From JBLWXV01 sp048267245 (GTDB lineage Bacteria; Bdellovibrionota; Bacteriovoracia; Bacteriovoracales; Bacteriovoracaceae): 64,000 nt of DNA. Shown piece after piece: positions 33,123-42,267 of the stretch. The DNA lies in the NCBI GenBank assembly GCA_048267245.1, contig JBLWXV010000001.1, positions 1,860,001-1,924,000 of the forward strand, read 5' to 3'. Under the pieces are notes generated by a model that saw nothing but the letters and a program-made list of their open reading frames with translations, was not told the DNA's origin and ran no database searches. Each line of letters begins with the position of its first letter. Position 1 is the stretch's first letter. The translations under genes and the position numbers were made by a program.

Positions 33123-33428
33123 ATGCTTAGTAAAATTTCAAAAACTTTTATTTCAGCGATTCTTCTTACTTCAATATCAATGGCCGTTAGCGCTAGTGAA
33201 GTTGTTGATTTTTCGCCAGATGACTATCAATTCTACGAACAAACCAGAAGCCTAGATCATAGCTCAGAAGTAATTAGCCGATCTAAGCTAACTCGTTCAG
33301 AGTTCTCCAATGAGCGTTTTGTGGCCTCTGCTGGGGAAGATAATTGGAATCAATTAGAGTCGTTGTGGAAGAATAGTGAGCGCGATCCTCTATGGGCGAG
33401 TGAACAAGTCTTGCTTGAAGATCTCTAA
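33123..33428 (+). CDS. Small exported protein, unknown function
   Basis: This 101-residue protein has a signal peptide (MLSKISKTFISAILL, cleavage near VSA-S) and an acidic, Ser-rich mature part without cysteine. AGGCGAGGAGG gives a strong ribosome binding site before ATG 33123; a longer in-frame start at 33018 lacks support. It stands between the YciO-type gene and the histidine kinase gene. No family is recognised. Confidence 0.6.
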   Translation: MLSKISKTFISAILLTSISMAVSASEVVDFSPDDYQFYEQTRSLDHSSEVISRSKLTRSEFSNERFVASAGEDNWNQLESLWKNSERDPLWASEQVLLEDL

Positions 33429-33504
33429 ACATTCTCTAGAATTTTTAAGTTAATTCGAGTAAAAATTAACTGAATCTAATATCTAATAACTCGATAAGTG
33501 CTTT

Positions 33505-34809
33505 ATGCATAAGAGTTACCGCTATCTCGAAGATAAGATTTCCAGGCGCTATTTTTCAATAATGGTGAGTCTGACTGCCTTAGTTGGCCTTGTCCAACTC
33601 ATCGTAGAATCTAGTTATCGTGAACAACTGTTTCCAGTCTTCATTGGCGTGGCCGCGGCAGTACCCTTGGCACTTTTTCCATTCTATATGAAAGCAAGGA
33701 CTATTGAGGCAAGCTCAAATTTTGTCTTCTCAATTGCTCTAGGTGTTCAAACCGTTTTTTGCTTCAGGCTCTTATTCCACGATGGAATGCCAGCTTCTAC
33801 ACTTCTTTGGATGGTCATCCCAGCTCTCTACACATTGGTCTACACCGATAACCGCAAAACTCTGCTGGCCTGTTTGCACATGGCCGCACTAGTGATTGTA
33901 ATTACACTCTTAAAAGTTTATGACGTCCCACAGACATTAGGGATGAGAGCTGAAGTACTTGGGGATAATAGCTTCACTCGCTTTAATTACTTCTTTCCTT
34001 TGGTGAGTATTCTAATCTTCCTTCTCTCCTATTCCTTTGATCGAAAGAGGATTGCCAAGAAGATGGAGGATAAAGAACTTAGACTTGCCTCTTGGGCCAA
34101 ATTTGCAAGTCTGGGGGAGATGTCATCTGGTATGGCCCATGAAATTAATAATCCAGTGGCAATATTAAAAGGCTATCTTCAGGTACTTAGACGACGACTA
34201 GAAAAAGAGAGTTCGAAGACGAGTGACTATAGTGCCATTCTCGGCTCGTGTGATGAAGCAATCAATAGAATTAACAATATTATTAGATCTCTGAAATCCA
34301 TATCTCATCAAGACAATCATGAGGTCGGCAAGAGTTTTGAGCTCACAACGATCTGGGAAGAAGTCGAAACTCTGTGTCAGTACTCGCTTAGACTGAGTGA
34401 CGTGAAATTAGATTTAACCGTGCATTTATCCACCGATCAAAAGCTTCATATTCAATTTACCCATCTCCTTCAGGTATTAGTGAATCTTATTAATAATGCT
34501 CGCGACGCCGTTAGTACCTTGCCAGAGAGATGGGTAAAGGTGTCGTTTCGAGGTCGCAAGAATGGAATGTTAGAAATATGTGTTATGGATAGTGGTTTGG
34601 GAATTCCCTCAGAGGTGCTCTCAATGCTCTTCACTCCCTTCTACACGACTAAAGAGTTGGGCAAAGGCACTGGTCTCGGGCTCACATTGTCAGCAAAAAT
34701 GGTGGAGTCTATGGGAGGGAAACTCTTCTATGAGCTTAGGCAAGGGCACACATGCTTTGTGATTACCCTGCCTAAGGCACTTATCAGTGAAGGGCAGATA
34801 GCTGCCTAG
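33505..34809 (+). CDS. Orphan membrane sensor histidine kinase (NtrB/ZraS-like core)
   Basis: This 434-residue kinase has five or six transmembrane helices in the first 185 residues and no large periplasmic domain, so it probably senses a membrane or internal signal. The kinase core has His212 in GMAHEINNPVAIL, an N box (NLINNARDAV), a G box (DSGLGIP), and FTPFYTTK-LGKGTGLGL. The HEINNP form of the H box is typical of kinases that drive NtrC-family, sigma-54-dependent activators. No response regulator is adjacent. It converges with the 34806 gene with a four-base overlap. There is no clear Shine-Dalgarno sequence; GATAAG lies six bases before the ATG. Confidence 0.9.
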   Translation: MHKSYRYLEDKISRRYFSIMVSLTALVGLVQLIVESSYREQLFPVFIGVAAAVPLALFPFYMKARTIEASSNFVFSIALGVQTVFCFRLLFHDGMPASTLLWMVIPALYTLVYTDNRKTLLACLHMAALVIVITLLKVYDVPQTLGMRAEVLGDNSFTRFNYFFPLVSILIFLLSYSFDRKRIAKKMEDKELRLASWAKFASLGEMSSGMAHEINNPVAILKGYLQVLRRRLEKESSKTSDYSAILGSCDEAINRINNIIRSLKSISHQDNHEVGKSFELTTIWEEVETLCQYSLRLSDVKLDLTVHLSTDQKLHIQFTHLLQVLVNLINNARDAVSTLPERWVKVSFRGRKNGMLEICVMDSGLGIPSEVLSMLFTPFYTTKELGKGTGLGLTLSAKMVESMGGKLFYELRQGHTCFVITLPKALISEGQIAA

Positions 34810-36728
34810 AATTTAATTTTGAATTTCTTTTTGAGCTTATCTACGGCCTTATCGACTTCTTTATTTACAGAGTTTTCGCCCTTTGCACCTTCGACATCTT
34901 TGGTGGCGAGGTTGCTCACGCCCTCCACTTCAGACTTCTTAGAGCCAATCAATTTATCAATCTCGGCCTGTGCCTTGGCGATCTCTCGCTTAATCTTCTC
35001 TTTTTGAGGCTCTACTTTTTCCTTTACGATCCTTTCAACCTTGGCCTTTGCCTCAGCTACTTTGGCATTGATTTGATTTTTCACACCTTTGGCGATTTCA
35101 GGTCCGATATTACTTCTGAGAGACCACTTGAGCTCATCCCACTTTCCACTGGCCTGGGCGCGAATATTCACACTTGGAATTGAAGTGAGAATTGGTGTGA
35201 GATTCTCTCTAATCTCCTTCTTCGGTGACTCTACAATCCACTTGGGGGAGTCAATACTAGCGGCATAGGTGAGGGTGACGTCATCAGAGACAATGTTGAC
35301 ATCAAATTCATTGCGGGCACTTCCCTCATCTAGAGCGACCGTGAGCTTTTCGCTCTTTGAAAAAGATATTTTCTTAACTGGAGCACTCGCGACCTTGAGA
35401 GAGAGTTGGTCTCGCGCCGGAACTTTCGTGTGATCGAGCACCGCTGAGAGGTTAATGCCCATAATACTTTGTCTTGGGAAATCTCCAGTTACCTTAAAAG
35501 TAGTTGGCCGCTTGGTAATAGCTGGGTCAGAACTCAGGTCCTTTAGCTCTCCAGTGAGCTCCCCACTATAGTCGCCCCCTTTGCCACTTGAAGTGAGAGA
35601 CATATTTTTAAGCCACCATGTTGGGTAACCAGTGGTGATTGGAAATTTATAATTAATCCCCTCTCCGCGAGCAGGTGGGATGAGTTTTTCACTTTGCTTT
35701 TGCGCAGGGTCTTTCTTTGGCGGCATGTACTCTCTTGCAAGGGCGACATACTTTCTAAGCTCGGCCGCGTTCACTCCGACCATGTCGGCGATGACATCTA
35801 GACCCACATCTTCGATATCGACTGAAGGGATACCTAGGCGATCTTCTAGCGCCTTAATGTCATCCTCTATCCAATTGTCCACTTGCTCGATGGTCTTAGA
35901 GTATTTGGCCACATCAGACTTTAAGTCTTTACTGGCCCGCTCAAAGTCTTCAACTTTATTCTTGGCATCTTTTAAAAGATCATTGGCCTTTTTAACTGAG
36001 CCAATAGGATCTTTCTTATCAAATTTATATTCCTTAGCGCGCTTTTTAAGAGACTCTAGTTCTTCTTTATTGGTTAGAGAATCGATGCGCTCCTTCCACT
36101 GTTTTTCCTTTTCTTTAAGCTCGGCCTCAAGCGCTTTGATTTTCTTTTCACTTTCAAGCTCGCCTCTGATTTGATCGAGCTGATCACCTGGGTCAACCCC
36201 AGAGAGAACTTCGGCCACGTCGCCCAGAGCGCTACCACCAGTTTGTTTTTTCACTGAGCTTAAGACCTGCTCACTTGCCTCTTTGAGAGCGGTGCTTTGA
36301 TTGTCCTCGGCGGGATAGAGCTTGCCTGGGGACTTTCTTTTAGAAAGCCAGTTAATTCCCTCGAGGCTTGCTTGATCGACAACCACTTTTCCTCGCAAAA
36401 TAGCATCGAGAGTAAGTTCGAATTTGAGTTCATTAAATGCGAAGATGTTGAGACTTGGGTCTTTCTTATGAGTGACCTCAAGACCAGAGATAATTAGGGA
36501 GAGATCAAAAACCGAAGTATTAAGATCTGCAATATTGATTTCTGCCCCATGCATTCGCGAGCCAAAATGTTCGATAGCGCTTTTTAGGTGGCGGTCAAAG
36601 AAGAAGTGAAAATAGCCGTAGAAAAGTCCAAGCACGATGAGTACTGGAATAATTAACTCAAACCTTATAGGGCCTTTCTTTTTTGGTTTCTTTACTTTGC
36701 TTGTTTCGTTAGCCGTAGAACTTGTCAT
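34806..36728 (-). CDS. TIGR03545-like AsmA-type membrane protein
   Basis: This 640-residue protein has a Lys-rich N-terminus, one transmembrane helix (about 24-45), then a domain with AsmA-like beta-strand features (IADLNTSVFDLSLIISGLEV). A long charged coiled coil (about 190-290) follows, then another beta-rich part (380-540) and a Lys/Glu-rich tail. This order fits the TIGR03545 family, which typically pairs with TIGR03546; that partner is the upstream gene, overlapping by 20 bases. The AsmA relation suggests a role in lipid or envelope transport, but the function is unknown. The family call is from memory of the architecture. Confidence 0.7.
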   Translation of the reverse strand: MTSSTANETSKVKKPKKKGPIRFELIIPVLIVLGLFYGYFHFFFDRHLKSAIEHFGSRMHGAEINIADLNTSVFDLSLIISGLEVTHKKDPSLNIFAFNELKFELTLDAILRGKVVVDQASLEGINWLSKRKSPGKLYPAEDNQSTALKEASEQVLSSVKKQTGGSALGDVAEVLSGVDPGDQLDQIRGELESEKKIKALEAELKEKEKQWKERIDSLTNKEELESLKKRAKEYKFDKKDPIGSVKKANDLLKDAKNKVEDFERASKDLKSDVAKYSKTIEQVDNWIEDDIKALEDRLGIPSVDIEDVGLDVIADMVGVNAAELRKYVALAREYMPPKKDPAQKQSEKLIPPARGEGINYKFPITTGYPTWWLKNMSLTSSGKGGDYSGELTGELKDLSSDPAITKRPTTFKVTGDFPRQSIMGINLSAVLDHTKVPARDQLSLKVASAPVKKISFSKSEKLTVALDEGSARNEFDVNIVSDDVTLTYAASIDSPKWIVESPKKEIRENLTPILTSIPSVNIRAQASGKWDELKWSLRSNIGPEIAKGVKNQINAKVAEAKAKVERIVKEKVEPQKEKIKREIAKAQAEIDKLIGSKKSEVEGVSNLATKDVEGAKGENSVNKEVDKAVDKLKKKFKIKF

Positions 36729-37233
36729 ATTTGTAATACCATTGAAAGAGGGACGTTGCTTTAACGGCCTTCCAGAATTTAGTGTCTTTAAAGCGCGCTA
36801 CGACGACCTCGCGGTAGCGGTGAACTAGATGCTTAGAGAAGATGAAGATAAAGGGAAAGAGCACGGCCCCAACTATGGCAGCGCCCATGACAATTGAATT
36901 GTTAAATCTTGTAAAGGGAACAAGAGGGAGATTGTAAAGGGTTGTCCAAAGTGATTGGAGCGCGGCCATTTCAAGAATCATTCTTCCGAATTGATCGAAG
37001 ACGGGATCGAGGAGGAAGGCAATGAAGCTAAAGAAAAAGGCGCTAATAAACATCATCCCAAGTTGGATGCGAAGAAAGAGGCATAGGACAAGTAGAATGA
37101 TGGCCTGCAGTGAGAGCATCGGAGACATGCCCAGAATGAATCCTGCTGCCACTCCTGCGGCAATTTGATTGGTTCCAGTGTCAGAGTTGAGAAGTTTGAG
37201 AAGACCAAATATTTGTTTGAGAAGGAGAGTCAT
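36709..37233 (-). CDS. TIGR03546-like integral membrane protein
   Basis: This 174-residue protein has four or five transmembrane helices. The start TLLLKQIFGLLKLLNSDTG and the GVAAGFILGMSPMLSLQ motif are those I associate with TIGR03546 (DUF2062-like) proteins. Its stop overlaps the TIGR03545-like gene by 20 bases, so the two are coupled. The ATG at 37233 follows a GGATGGA stretch; a TTG at 37245 is the alternative. The pair probably acts together in the envelope. Confidence 0.75.
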   Translation of the reverse strand: MTLLLKQIFGLLKLLNSDTGTNQIAAGVAAGFILGMSPMLSLQAIILLVLCLFLRIQLGMMFISAFFFSFIAFLLDPVFDQFGRMILEMAALQSLWTTLYNLPLVPFTRFNNSIVMGAAIVGAVLFPFIFIFSKHLVHRYREVVVARFKDTKFWKAVKATSLFQWYYKYDKFYG

Positions 37234-37341
37234 TATTCCATCCAATTACTTAAATAAATTACTTCATCATAGTCTGACTCAAGTGCTCCCTCAATGCCAA
37301 GTCTGGAAATGTCGAGGAGGAGTAAAATAATATTTTTCCTA

Positions 37342-37369
37342 CTGACGTAAACGCTAGGTCACATATAAT
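37342..37369 (+). promoter_or_regulatory. Predicted promoter giving a leaderless HD-GYP-like mRNA
   Basis: CTGACG (37342-37347), 16 bases, and a perfect TATAAT (37364-37369) end eight bases before the ATG at 37378. There is no Shine-Dalgarno sequence in the gap, so transcription should start within one or two bases of the ATG. Confidence 0.55.
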
Positions 37370-37377
37370 GGTTAACT

Positions 37378-38772
37378 ATGAGAATACTCCTCGTCGAACA
37401 GAATGATTCCTATCGTCAACAACTTACACTCAATTTGGAAAATATCCTGCCAGATTGTGAGATTGTTTTTGCTCTTGAACTTGCGCGTGCGCGAGAAATT
37501 CTCTCACCGCCTGAGGGAAATCCGCAGAGCTTTGATATCATCATTATTGGCAATCAAACTGGTCCAGCTGCAACAGAGGCTTTTGTTGCAGACTACAAAA
37601 GTCTTAAGAGTTGCCTAATTCTCGCTACAGAAAAAGATCTTCCTCGTCTGTCTGCACTTAGTTCAAAAAGTGTGGCAGTGGGTGCACCACCTAAAGATTT
37701 AGAGTCCTTAAAAGATTTGCTTCGCGCTGTGGTGAATCCACGCGTCTTTATGCAAAAGAGCGGGCGTGAAATTCTCGATGAGAATTACTCGAGAGTGAGG
37801 ATTTCTTTTTTCTGGCGCTTTAATCACACTGACTGCGATATCTACTTGAGATTAAGTGCTCATAAGTTTGTTAAAATTATCCATGGCGGCGACTACTACG
37901 ATAAGGACATTATTGAAAAGTACGCCAACAAAAAACAGAGTCATCTCTACATTTCAAAGGCCGACTTTGAGCGCTTTGGTTCAAGATTGGGTTCAATGCC
38001 ATTTCTGGGACTCATCGATACTGAGGGGAGCACACTTACTACTGAAGCCATGGTAAGGCAAACTCATGCACTCCTTCAGGACCTAGTGACTTCAGTTGGC
38101 ATTAGTGAAAGTGCGGTGAAGATGTCTAATATGTACTGTGACTTTGTAGTTAATACCACCGTAAAAAAGAGCAACCGCGGACTACTTGATCTCTTTAAGA
38201 ATTTTAGAGAGCGCAAAGATTACTTGTATGACCACAGTTATTTATTGAGTTGCCTATGCGCCTTTATTTCAAAGGAATTGCAGTGGCACACCAGTGAGAC
38301 GATTGAAAAGCTCTGCTACGCAGCTCTCTTTCACGATATAACTCTCAAAGATCCTGATCTTGCCATGATCACAGATCTTGAGAGTAGTGAGATCGGAAGG
38401 TTTTCACCCGAGGAAGTACTCGCCTATCATCAGCATCCACTAGTGGCCGCAAAGATGGTTAAGGATTCAGGAGGCTTCCCTCTTGGGGTGGAGGGAATCA
38501 TCGTTCAGCACCACGAGAATGTGGAAGGTAAGGGCTTTCCAAGAGGACTCTCTGCTGCGCAGGTTTCTCCACTTGTCTGCGTCTTTATTCTCTGTCACGA
38601 CTTTATCAGCGAACTCTACAGGTGTGACTTTGATCCTCACGCCGCAACCGAGATCGTGCACAGAATGGAGGGGCGCTATGCCCACGGCAATTACGTTAAA
38701 GTCTTTAATGCATTTAAGACAATTATCTCACAGGCCCTTGCAGGACTTTTAGAGAGTGCTCCGGCTATTTAA
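37378..38772 (+). CDS. HD-GYP-like protein with degenerate receiver domain
   Basis: This 464-residue protein has an N-terminal receiver-like domain (about 1-115) whose phospho-acceptor Asp is replaced: the strand reads FDIIIIGNQ, and the acidic pair is Glu7-Asp10. It probably does not accept phosphate in the usual way. A middle domain (about 140-220) is unassigned. The C-terminal HD domain has His319-Asp320 (LFHDI), then His378-His379-Glu380 and GKGFP in place of the usual GYP. Such domains hydrolyse c-di-GMP. The PilZ-FliG fusion gene lies 0.4 kb away and could respond to the same messenger. Phe for Tyr may preserve activity; this is not proven. Confidence 0.8.
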   Translation: MRILLVEQNDSYRQQLTLNLENILPDCEIVFALELARAREILSPPEGNPQSFDIIIIGNQTGPAATEAFVADYKSLKSCLILATEKDLPRLSALSSKSVAVGAPPKDLESLKDLLRAVVNPRVFMQKSGREILDENYSRVRISFFWRFNHTDCDIYLRLSAHKFVKIIHGGDYYDKDIIEKYANKKQSHLYISKADFERFGSRLGSMPFLGLIDTEGSTLTTEAMVRQTHALLQDLVTSVGISESAVKMSNMYCDFVVNTTVKKSNRGLLDLFKNFRERKDYLYDHSYLLSCLCAFISKELQWHTSETIEKLCYAALFHDITLKDPDLAMITDLESSEIGRFSPEEVLAYHQHPLVAAKMVKDSGGFPLGVEGIIVQHHENVEGKGFPRGLSAAQVSPLVCVFILCHDFISELYRCDFDPHAATEIVHRMEGRYAHGNYVKVFNAFKTIISQALAGLLESAPAI

Positions 38773-39172
38773 TTTCTATAGGAAGCGAGACCAGGGCATC
38801 GTCTTTTGATTTAGTGCCAACTTTCTTAATGCGAAGTTCCCAGTGACCTGGCATCTTCATCAAATGGATCATGCTTACTTCATAGACTCCAGGTGATTGC
38901 TCTTTGATGACAGTTTCACGGGCGCCGTGCTCGTGGCCACCTTCCATTTTCATCCATGGATAAATATCAAGCTTCGGAAGGTCTGTGGGCACAGCTCCAA
39001 CACTATTTTTTAAGGTCACAATGGCCTTAGAGAAAATGCCATACTTTGGACCAAGTTCCCACTTAAGGGTGGCACAGGCGTCGATATCCTTAAGTTTATA
39101 AGTACATTCACTGGCCTTGGCACTCAATAACACACTGGCCATCATTGACAGGGAAAGGAGTAGGTATTTCAT
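38765..39172 (-). CDS. Exported FixH/YtkA-like domain protein
   Basis: This 135-residue protein has a signal peptide (cleavage near AKA-S) and an immunoglobulin-like domain. The pattern PWMKMEGGHEHG followed by VSMIHLMKMPGHWELRI matches FixH/YtkA-type domains, where Met and His may bind copper. Two cysteines near the mature start could pair. The gene overlaps the HD-GYP-like gene on the other strand by eight bases. Its partner, such as a cytochrome oxidase assembly system, is not in the window. Confidence 0.65.
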   Translation of the reverse strand: MKYLLLSLSMMASVLLSAKASECTYKLKDIDACATLKWELGPKYGIFSKAIVTLKNSVGAVPTDLPKLDIYPWMKMEGGHEHGARETVIKEQSPGVYEVSMIHLMKMPGHWELRIKKVGTKSKDDALVSLPIEIK

Positions 39173-39210
39173 GGGTAGTCCTAGTTGAGCGTTAGAGTGC
39201 GCTCATCCTA

Positions 39211-40329
39211 TCAGACATATTTGACATAGCCAACGGGATCGAGAACCAGCTCTCCGTTAGACTCCATTTCGCGCACTACTTTAATGACCTTGCTCTGGGC
39301 CTTCTCAATTGCAGACAAAGGCTTTGGCTCGGCAAGTAGTTCGAGCATTTCCTTGCGCAAATTGTCGGTAAGCTCAATAAAGAGTTCGAGAATAATTTCT
39401 TTGGTGCAGAGTCTAAGGGCGGTGGCAAAGAGAGCGTTATCAAAGCGCAAGAAGAGCTCTTTTTTCATCTGACTGGTGAGAAAGCGCAGGCGATAGATAA
39501 CTTCAAGATTTTCTCTAATCGAAATTGCGAGTTTCTTATCAGTGTATTCCAAGGTCGCGATTATTCGCTCCTGCTCGTCGGGATCTAGGCCATTAAAGCC
39601 CTCGACGTCTAGACCCTTAATTTTAATTTGCTTCTTTTCAACTATAGACTGAATTGATTTATAGCTTACAGTTTCTAGGAGATTTTCAAAGAGCAGTCCC
39701 ACGCGAACGAGTTTCTTGTGAGTTTCGTGTTTGTCGTAGGGAACCTTAGATCTCACCCAAGCTTTAATGGGAATTTCAAGTCCTTGATCCGTAATCGATG
39801 TGACTTGTATTTCGTCACCGACTTCGATCTTCTTAACTTCGTTAATACCAAGCACGAGCGCTACGCCGCGAAGATTAATATCAACCATTGGGCCCGACAA
39901 TAGAATGGGCTTGTCATTGCCATTTTCATCCACACCTTTTAAGGCCAAGCACACCAGCTTGTGGTCTTGATACTTATAAGTGAAGCGGTCCATCTGCCGC
40001 AGATCTTCAAGCTTGAGCTCACTTGGAGTTTTAACTTTGATTTGATTGCCTTGAATGGCAAAGGTGTCGCGCTTAAAAATGAGGTGGCGATATTCACTGT
40101 GAATATAGAGCGTTTTATCGGGGTTTAGAGTAAAGCCGCCTTCGGCCTGGACTGAGTTGAGAAGAATATAAATTTTCTCTTCATCAATTGATTCAAAGCT
40201 ACCTTTAAAAAGTCTGCGCTCCTCTCCATCAAATTGCCACAAAGTCAGACTCTCGCCATGATGGTTCTTGGCCGCCAATAAAATGGAGAGAATTTCTTCG
40301 CGTTGATAAGTGGTACGCATCTTTATCAT
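39211..40329 (-). CDS. PilZ domain fused to a FliG C-terminal-like domain
   Basis: This 372-residue cytoplasmic protein has an N-terminal YcgR-like part (1-100) and a PilZ domain with RQMDR (Arg111, Arg115) and DINLRG (150-155), close to the RxxxR and [DN]xSxxG motifs for c-di-GMP. A C-terminal domain (about 250-372) resembles FliG: ATALRLCTKEIILELFIELT, LRKEMLELL, PLSAIEKAQSKVI and VVREMESNGELVL match the motor-binding part. A combined flagellar brake and switch-binding protein is inferred. The ATG at 40329 is chosen because a TATAAT ends seven bases before it (leaderless); ATG 40320 and GTG 40386 are alternatives. Confidence 0.75.
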   Translation of the reverse strand: MIKMRTTYQREEILSILLAAKNHHGESLTLWQFDGEERRLFKGSFESIDEEKIYILLNSVQAEGGFTLNPDKTLYIHSEYRHLIFKRDTFAIQGNQIKVKTPSELKLEDLRQMDRFTYKYQDHKLVCLALKGVDENGNDKPILLSGPMVDINLRGVALVLGINEVKKIEVGDEIQVTSITDQGLEIPIKAWVRSKVPYDKHETHKKLVRVGLLFENLLETVSYKSIQSIVEKKQIKIKGLDVEGFNGLDPDEQERIIATLEYTDKKLAISIRENLEVIYRLRFLTSQMKKELFLRFDNALFATALRLCTKEIILELFIELTDNLRKEMLELLAEPKPLSAIEKAQSKVIKVVREMESNGELVLDPVGYVKYV

Positions 40330-40336
40330 ATGAAAA

Positions 40337-40365
40337 ATTATACGTGGCCCTCTAAGTTGCTGCAA
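40337..40365 (-). promoter_or_regulatory. Predicted promoter giving a leaderless PilZ-FliG mRNA
   Basis: On the minus strand TTGCAG (40360-40365), 17 bases, and a perfect TATAAT (40337-40342) end seven bases before the ATG at 40329. No Shine-Dalgarno sequence lies between. Confidence 0.5.
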
Positions 40366-40442
40366 GCGGTTAAAAGTGTTTGACACCCCATGTTTTAAGT
40401 AGTTAAAAGGGTAATATCTGACTCTTATAACTGGGTAAAGCT

Positions 40443-41249
40443 ATGAAATTGCTACAAATCACTGCTATTTTACTCTTTTCAACTGAGCTTCTGGCCTCCT
40501 ATGGGCTCGACCCTAAGTGGAGAGAAATTAAAGAGCAGGTGAGCGCCTCCTTCTACCAAGAGATCCTTGTGGAGCGCGAGGCCCAAAAGAGTGAGCTCGA
40601 AGATCAGCTTGGAATAGCTCTCGATTATGAAACGAGCGCCAATGGGCACTACACTTCAATAGTTAATCTGGCCGATCCAAGTGCGTTTGGTCAGTGCCTG
40701 CCAGATTTAAACTGCGGTCAGTATGAGTGCATGCAAAAGCAGTATAATTGCTCCAAAGATAGTTTCTTACCAAATTTTCCGGTGCGTGTGTGCAAGAGCT
40801 TTGAAGACAATATTAATCTCGGGGCCTACGACCCAGAGGGGATTCTCTGGGTTTATGAGACGACCTACTGTCTGCAGAAGATGGCGATGGTTGGTCTCCT
40901 TGATGAGAGTAGGCTAGAGACTCCTCGTTGCGAGGTGATTGAGGAGCAAATTGTAAATCGTCATGAGGAGTGTTTCTTTGATCAGAAGACAAGCCTTTGT
41001 GACCTCTCCTTTCAAAATAAAAAGGCCGTCTTCACAACCTTGCTTCCTCACGGTGGCCGCTTTGTGACAAAGAATAATCGCATAGATTGGCACCGAGTGA
41101 AGATCCTATGGGATCACTTCTCACGCTGTCCGCTTTCAAGTTACTTCAAAGACAATTCTACTTGCCTAGAGGTTTCACCCACCAGTTGTGAAGGAGATCA
41201 GTGCCTTCAAGATTTTGCCGACTCCCTCAATTGCTTTCTTGCAGAATAA
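40443..41249 (+). CDS. Exported cysteine-rich protein, unknown function
   Basis: This 268-residue protein has a signal peptide (cleavage near LLA-S), a charged first domain (to about residue 70) and a domain of about 200 residues with about 18 cysteines, among them CLPDLNCGQYECMQKQYNC. Such a number implies an extracytoplasmic disulfide-rich fold. GGGTAAAGCT precedes the ATG. A strong two-way terminator follows directly. No family is recognised; secretion outside the cell is possible. Confidence 0.65.
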   Translation: MKLLQITAILLFSTELLASYGLDPKWREIKEQVSASFYQEILVEREAQKSELEDQLGIALDYETSANGHYTSIVNLADPSAFGQCLPDLNCGQYECMQKQYNCSKDSFLPNFPVRVCKSFEDNINLGAYDPEGILWVYETTYCLQKMAMVGLLDESRLETPRCEVIEEQIVNRHEECFFDQKTSLCDLSFQNKKAVFTTLLPHGGRFVTKNNRIDWHRVKILWDHFSRCPLSSYFKDNSTCLEVSPTSCEGDQCLQDFADSLNCFLAE

Positions 41250-41275
41250 AAAAAGCCCGCTTTCGCGGGCTTTTT
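41248..41275. terminator. Two-way intrinsic terminator
   Basis: Seven A, GCCCGC, a TTTC loop, GCGGGC and five T serve both the plus-strand Cys-rich gene and the minus-strand protease gene that converge here. Confidence 0.9.
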
Positions 41276-41307
41276 AAGGCGACAATTGTCTAGAGGCCAA
41301 AGCTGAA

Positions 41308-42075
41308 TTAGAGACCGTCTGTAGTGTCTGCAAGACAGCTTGCGATGGCAGCTTGGAGTTTGGCGTGACCAGCGATCAATGTTGATCCGTTATCGCCACC
41401 CCAGCTAGAACAACCGCCGTGTGTGTGAATACCGATAATTTCACCAGTTGACTCGAGAATGATTGAAGAACCTGAGTTCCCGCCCATTGTGTCGACTTGG
41501 TGGTGAAGTGAGCTTCCATTGATTTCAGCAATGGGGCCAGTGTGTGTTTGTTGAGCAAAGTTTCTGTCGTCGTCAGAGTAGTCAGCCCCGTAACCAGTGA
41601 TGCGAACGATGTCGCCTACAACTGGAGATTCTTTGGCCACTGGGTAATACCCTTGGGCATCACCTGGCATAAGACCAGTTACTTCATTTGGAAAGAGGTG
41701 GATAACAGCAAAGTCATTGCCAACACCGCCATCAGTTGAAACCACGCGAGTATTATCTACTTTATAAATGTCTTCTGGCTTTGAGTTTTGAATGCGACCA
41801 CCAACAGAAACTGGTGTGTTGAATTCTACAATACCAAAAGTTGAGACGCAGTGACCTGCAGTGATCGCGCAGCCCTTGCCAATAAGTGTGACGGTACAAC
41901 CGGCAGGGTCGCCTGGTTGAAGAACGCGGCCAACGCGTGGTTCAGTTGAGAGCTCGCGGTCGTCTGAGCCGCAAATTGATTTTGAGAAGTCCTGAGCACT
42001 TAGTGGAGCAATCATTGCGAGTGCACTAAGGGCAAGGGCCATTTTCTTAACTGTTTTCATCGTCATCACTGACAT
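41308..42075 (-). CDS. Secreted trypsin-like serine protease (S1)
   Basis: This protease of about 255 residues has a signal peptide (cleavage near LSA-Q) and a full catalytic triad: His in CAITAGHC, Asp in GNDFAVIHL, Ser in MGGNSGSSI. CSSWGGDNGST near the end and further Cys give disulfides. It lacks an obvious propeptide activation site. I chose the ATG at 42075, six bases after AGAGGGG. It is more distant from the two other S1 genes in the window (44257, 55421), which are close paralogues of each other. Confidence 0.88.
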   Translation of the reverse strand: MSVMTMKTVKKMALALSALAMIAPLSAQDFSKSICGSDDRELSTEPRVGRVLQPGDPAGCTVTLIGKGCAITAGHCVSTFGIVEFNTPVSVGGRIQNSKPEDIYKVDNTRVVSTDGGVGNDFAVIHLFPNEVTGLMPGDAQGYYPVAKESPVVGDIVRITGYGADYSDDDRNFAQQTHTGPIAEINGSSLHHQVDTMGGNSGSSIILESTGEIIGIHTHGGCSSWGGDNGSTLIAGHAKLQAAIASCLADTTDGL

Positions 42076-42267
42076 ATTCATCCCCTCTTAATTAAAAGTC
42101 CGTGGGTGGGCTCTTATTCCATTTTTAAAAGTGCAAGCATCATAATAATGACGGTAAAGATTTCACAACTAACAACTTCTTACTCTTTTGCTCAGATATT
42201 CGTGACGCATTTCTATTTCGCATTGTGAAAAGATCGATTCTTGAGTCTCTGGGGCCGGGAGGCTAAG

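Noticed and set aside
35680..36174. Ser/Leu-rich 164-residue plus-strand frame
   Set aside because: It is the antisense of the Lys/Glu-rich coiled coil of the TIGR03545-like gene; such antisense frames arise from codon bias.
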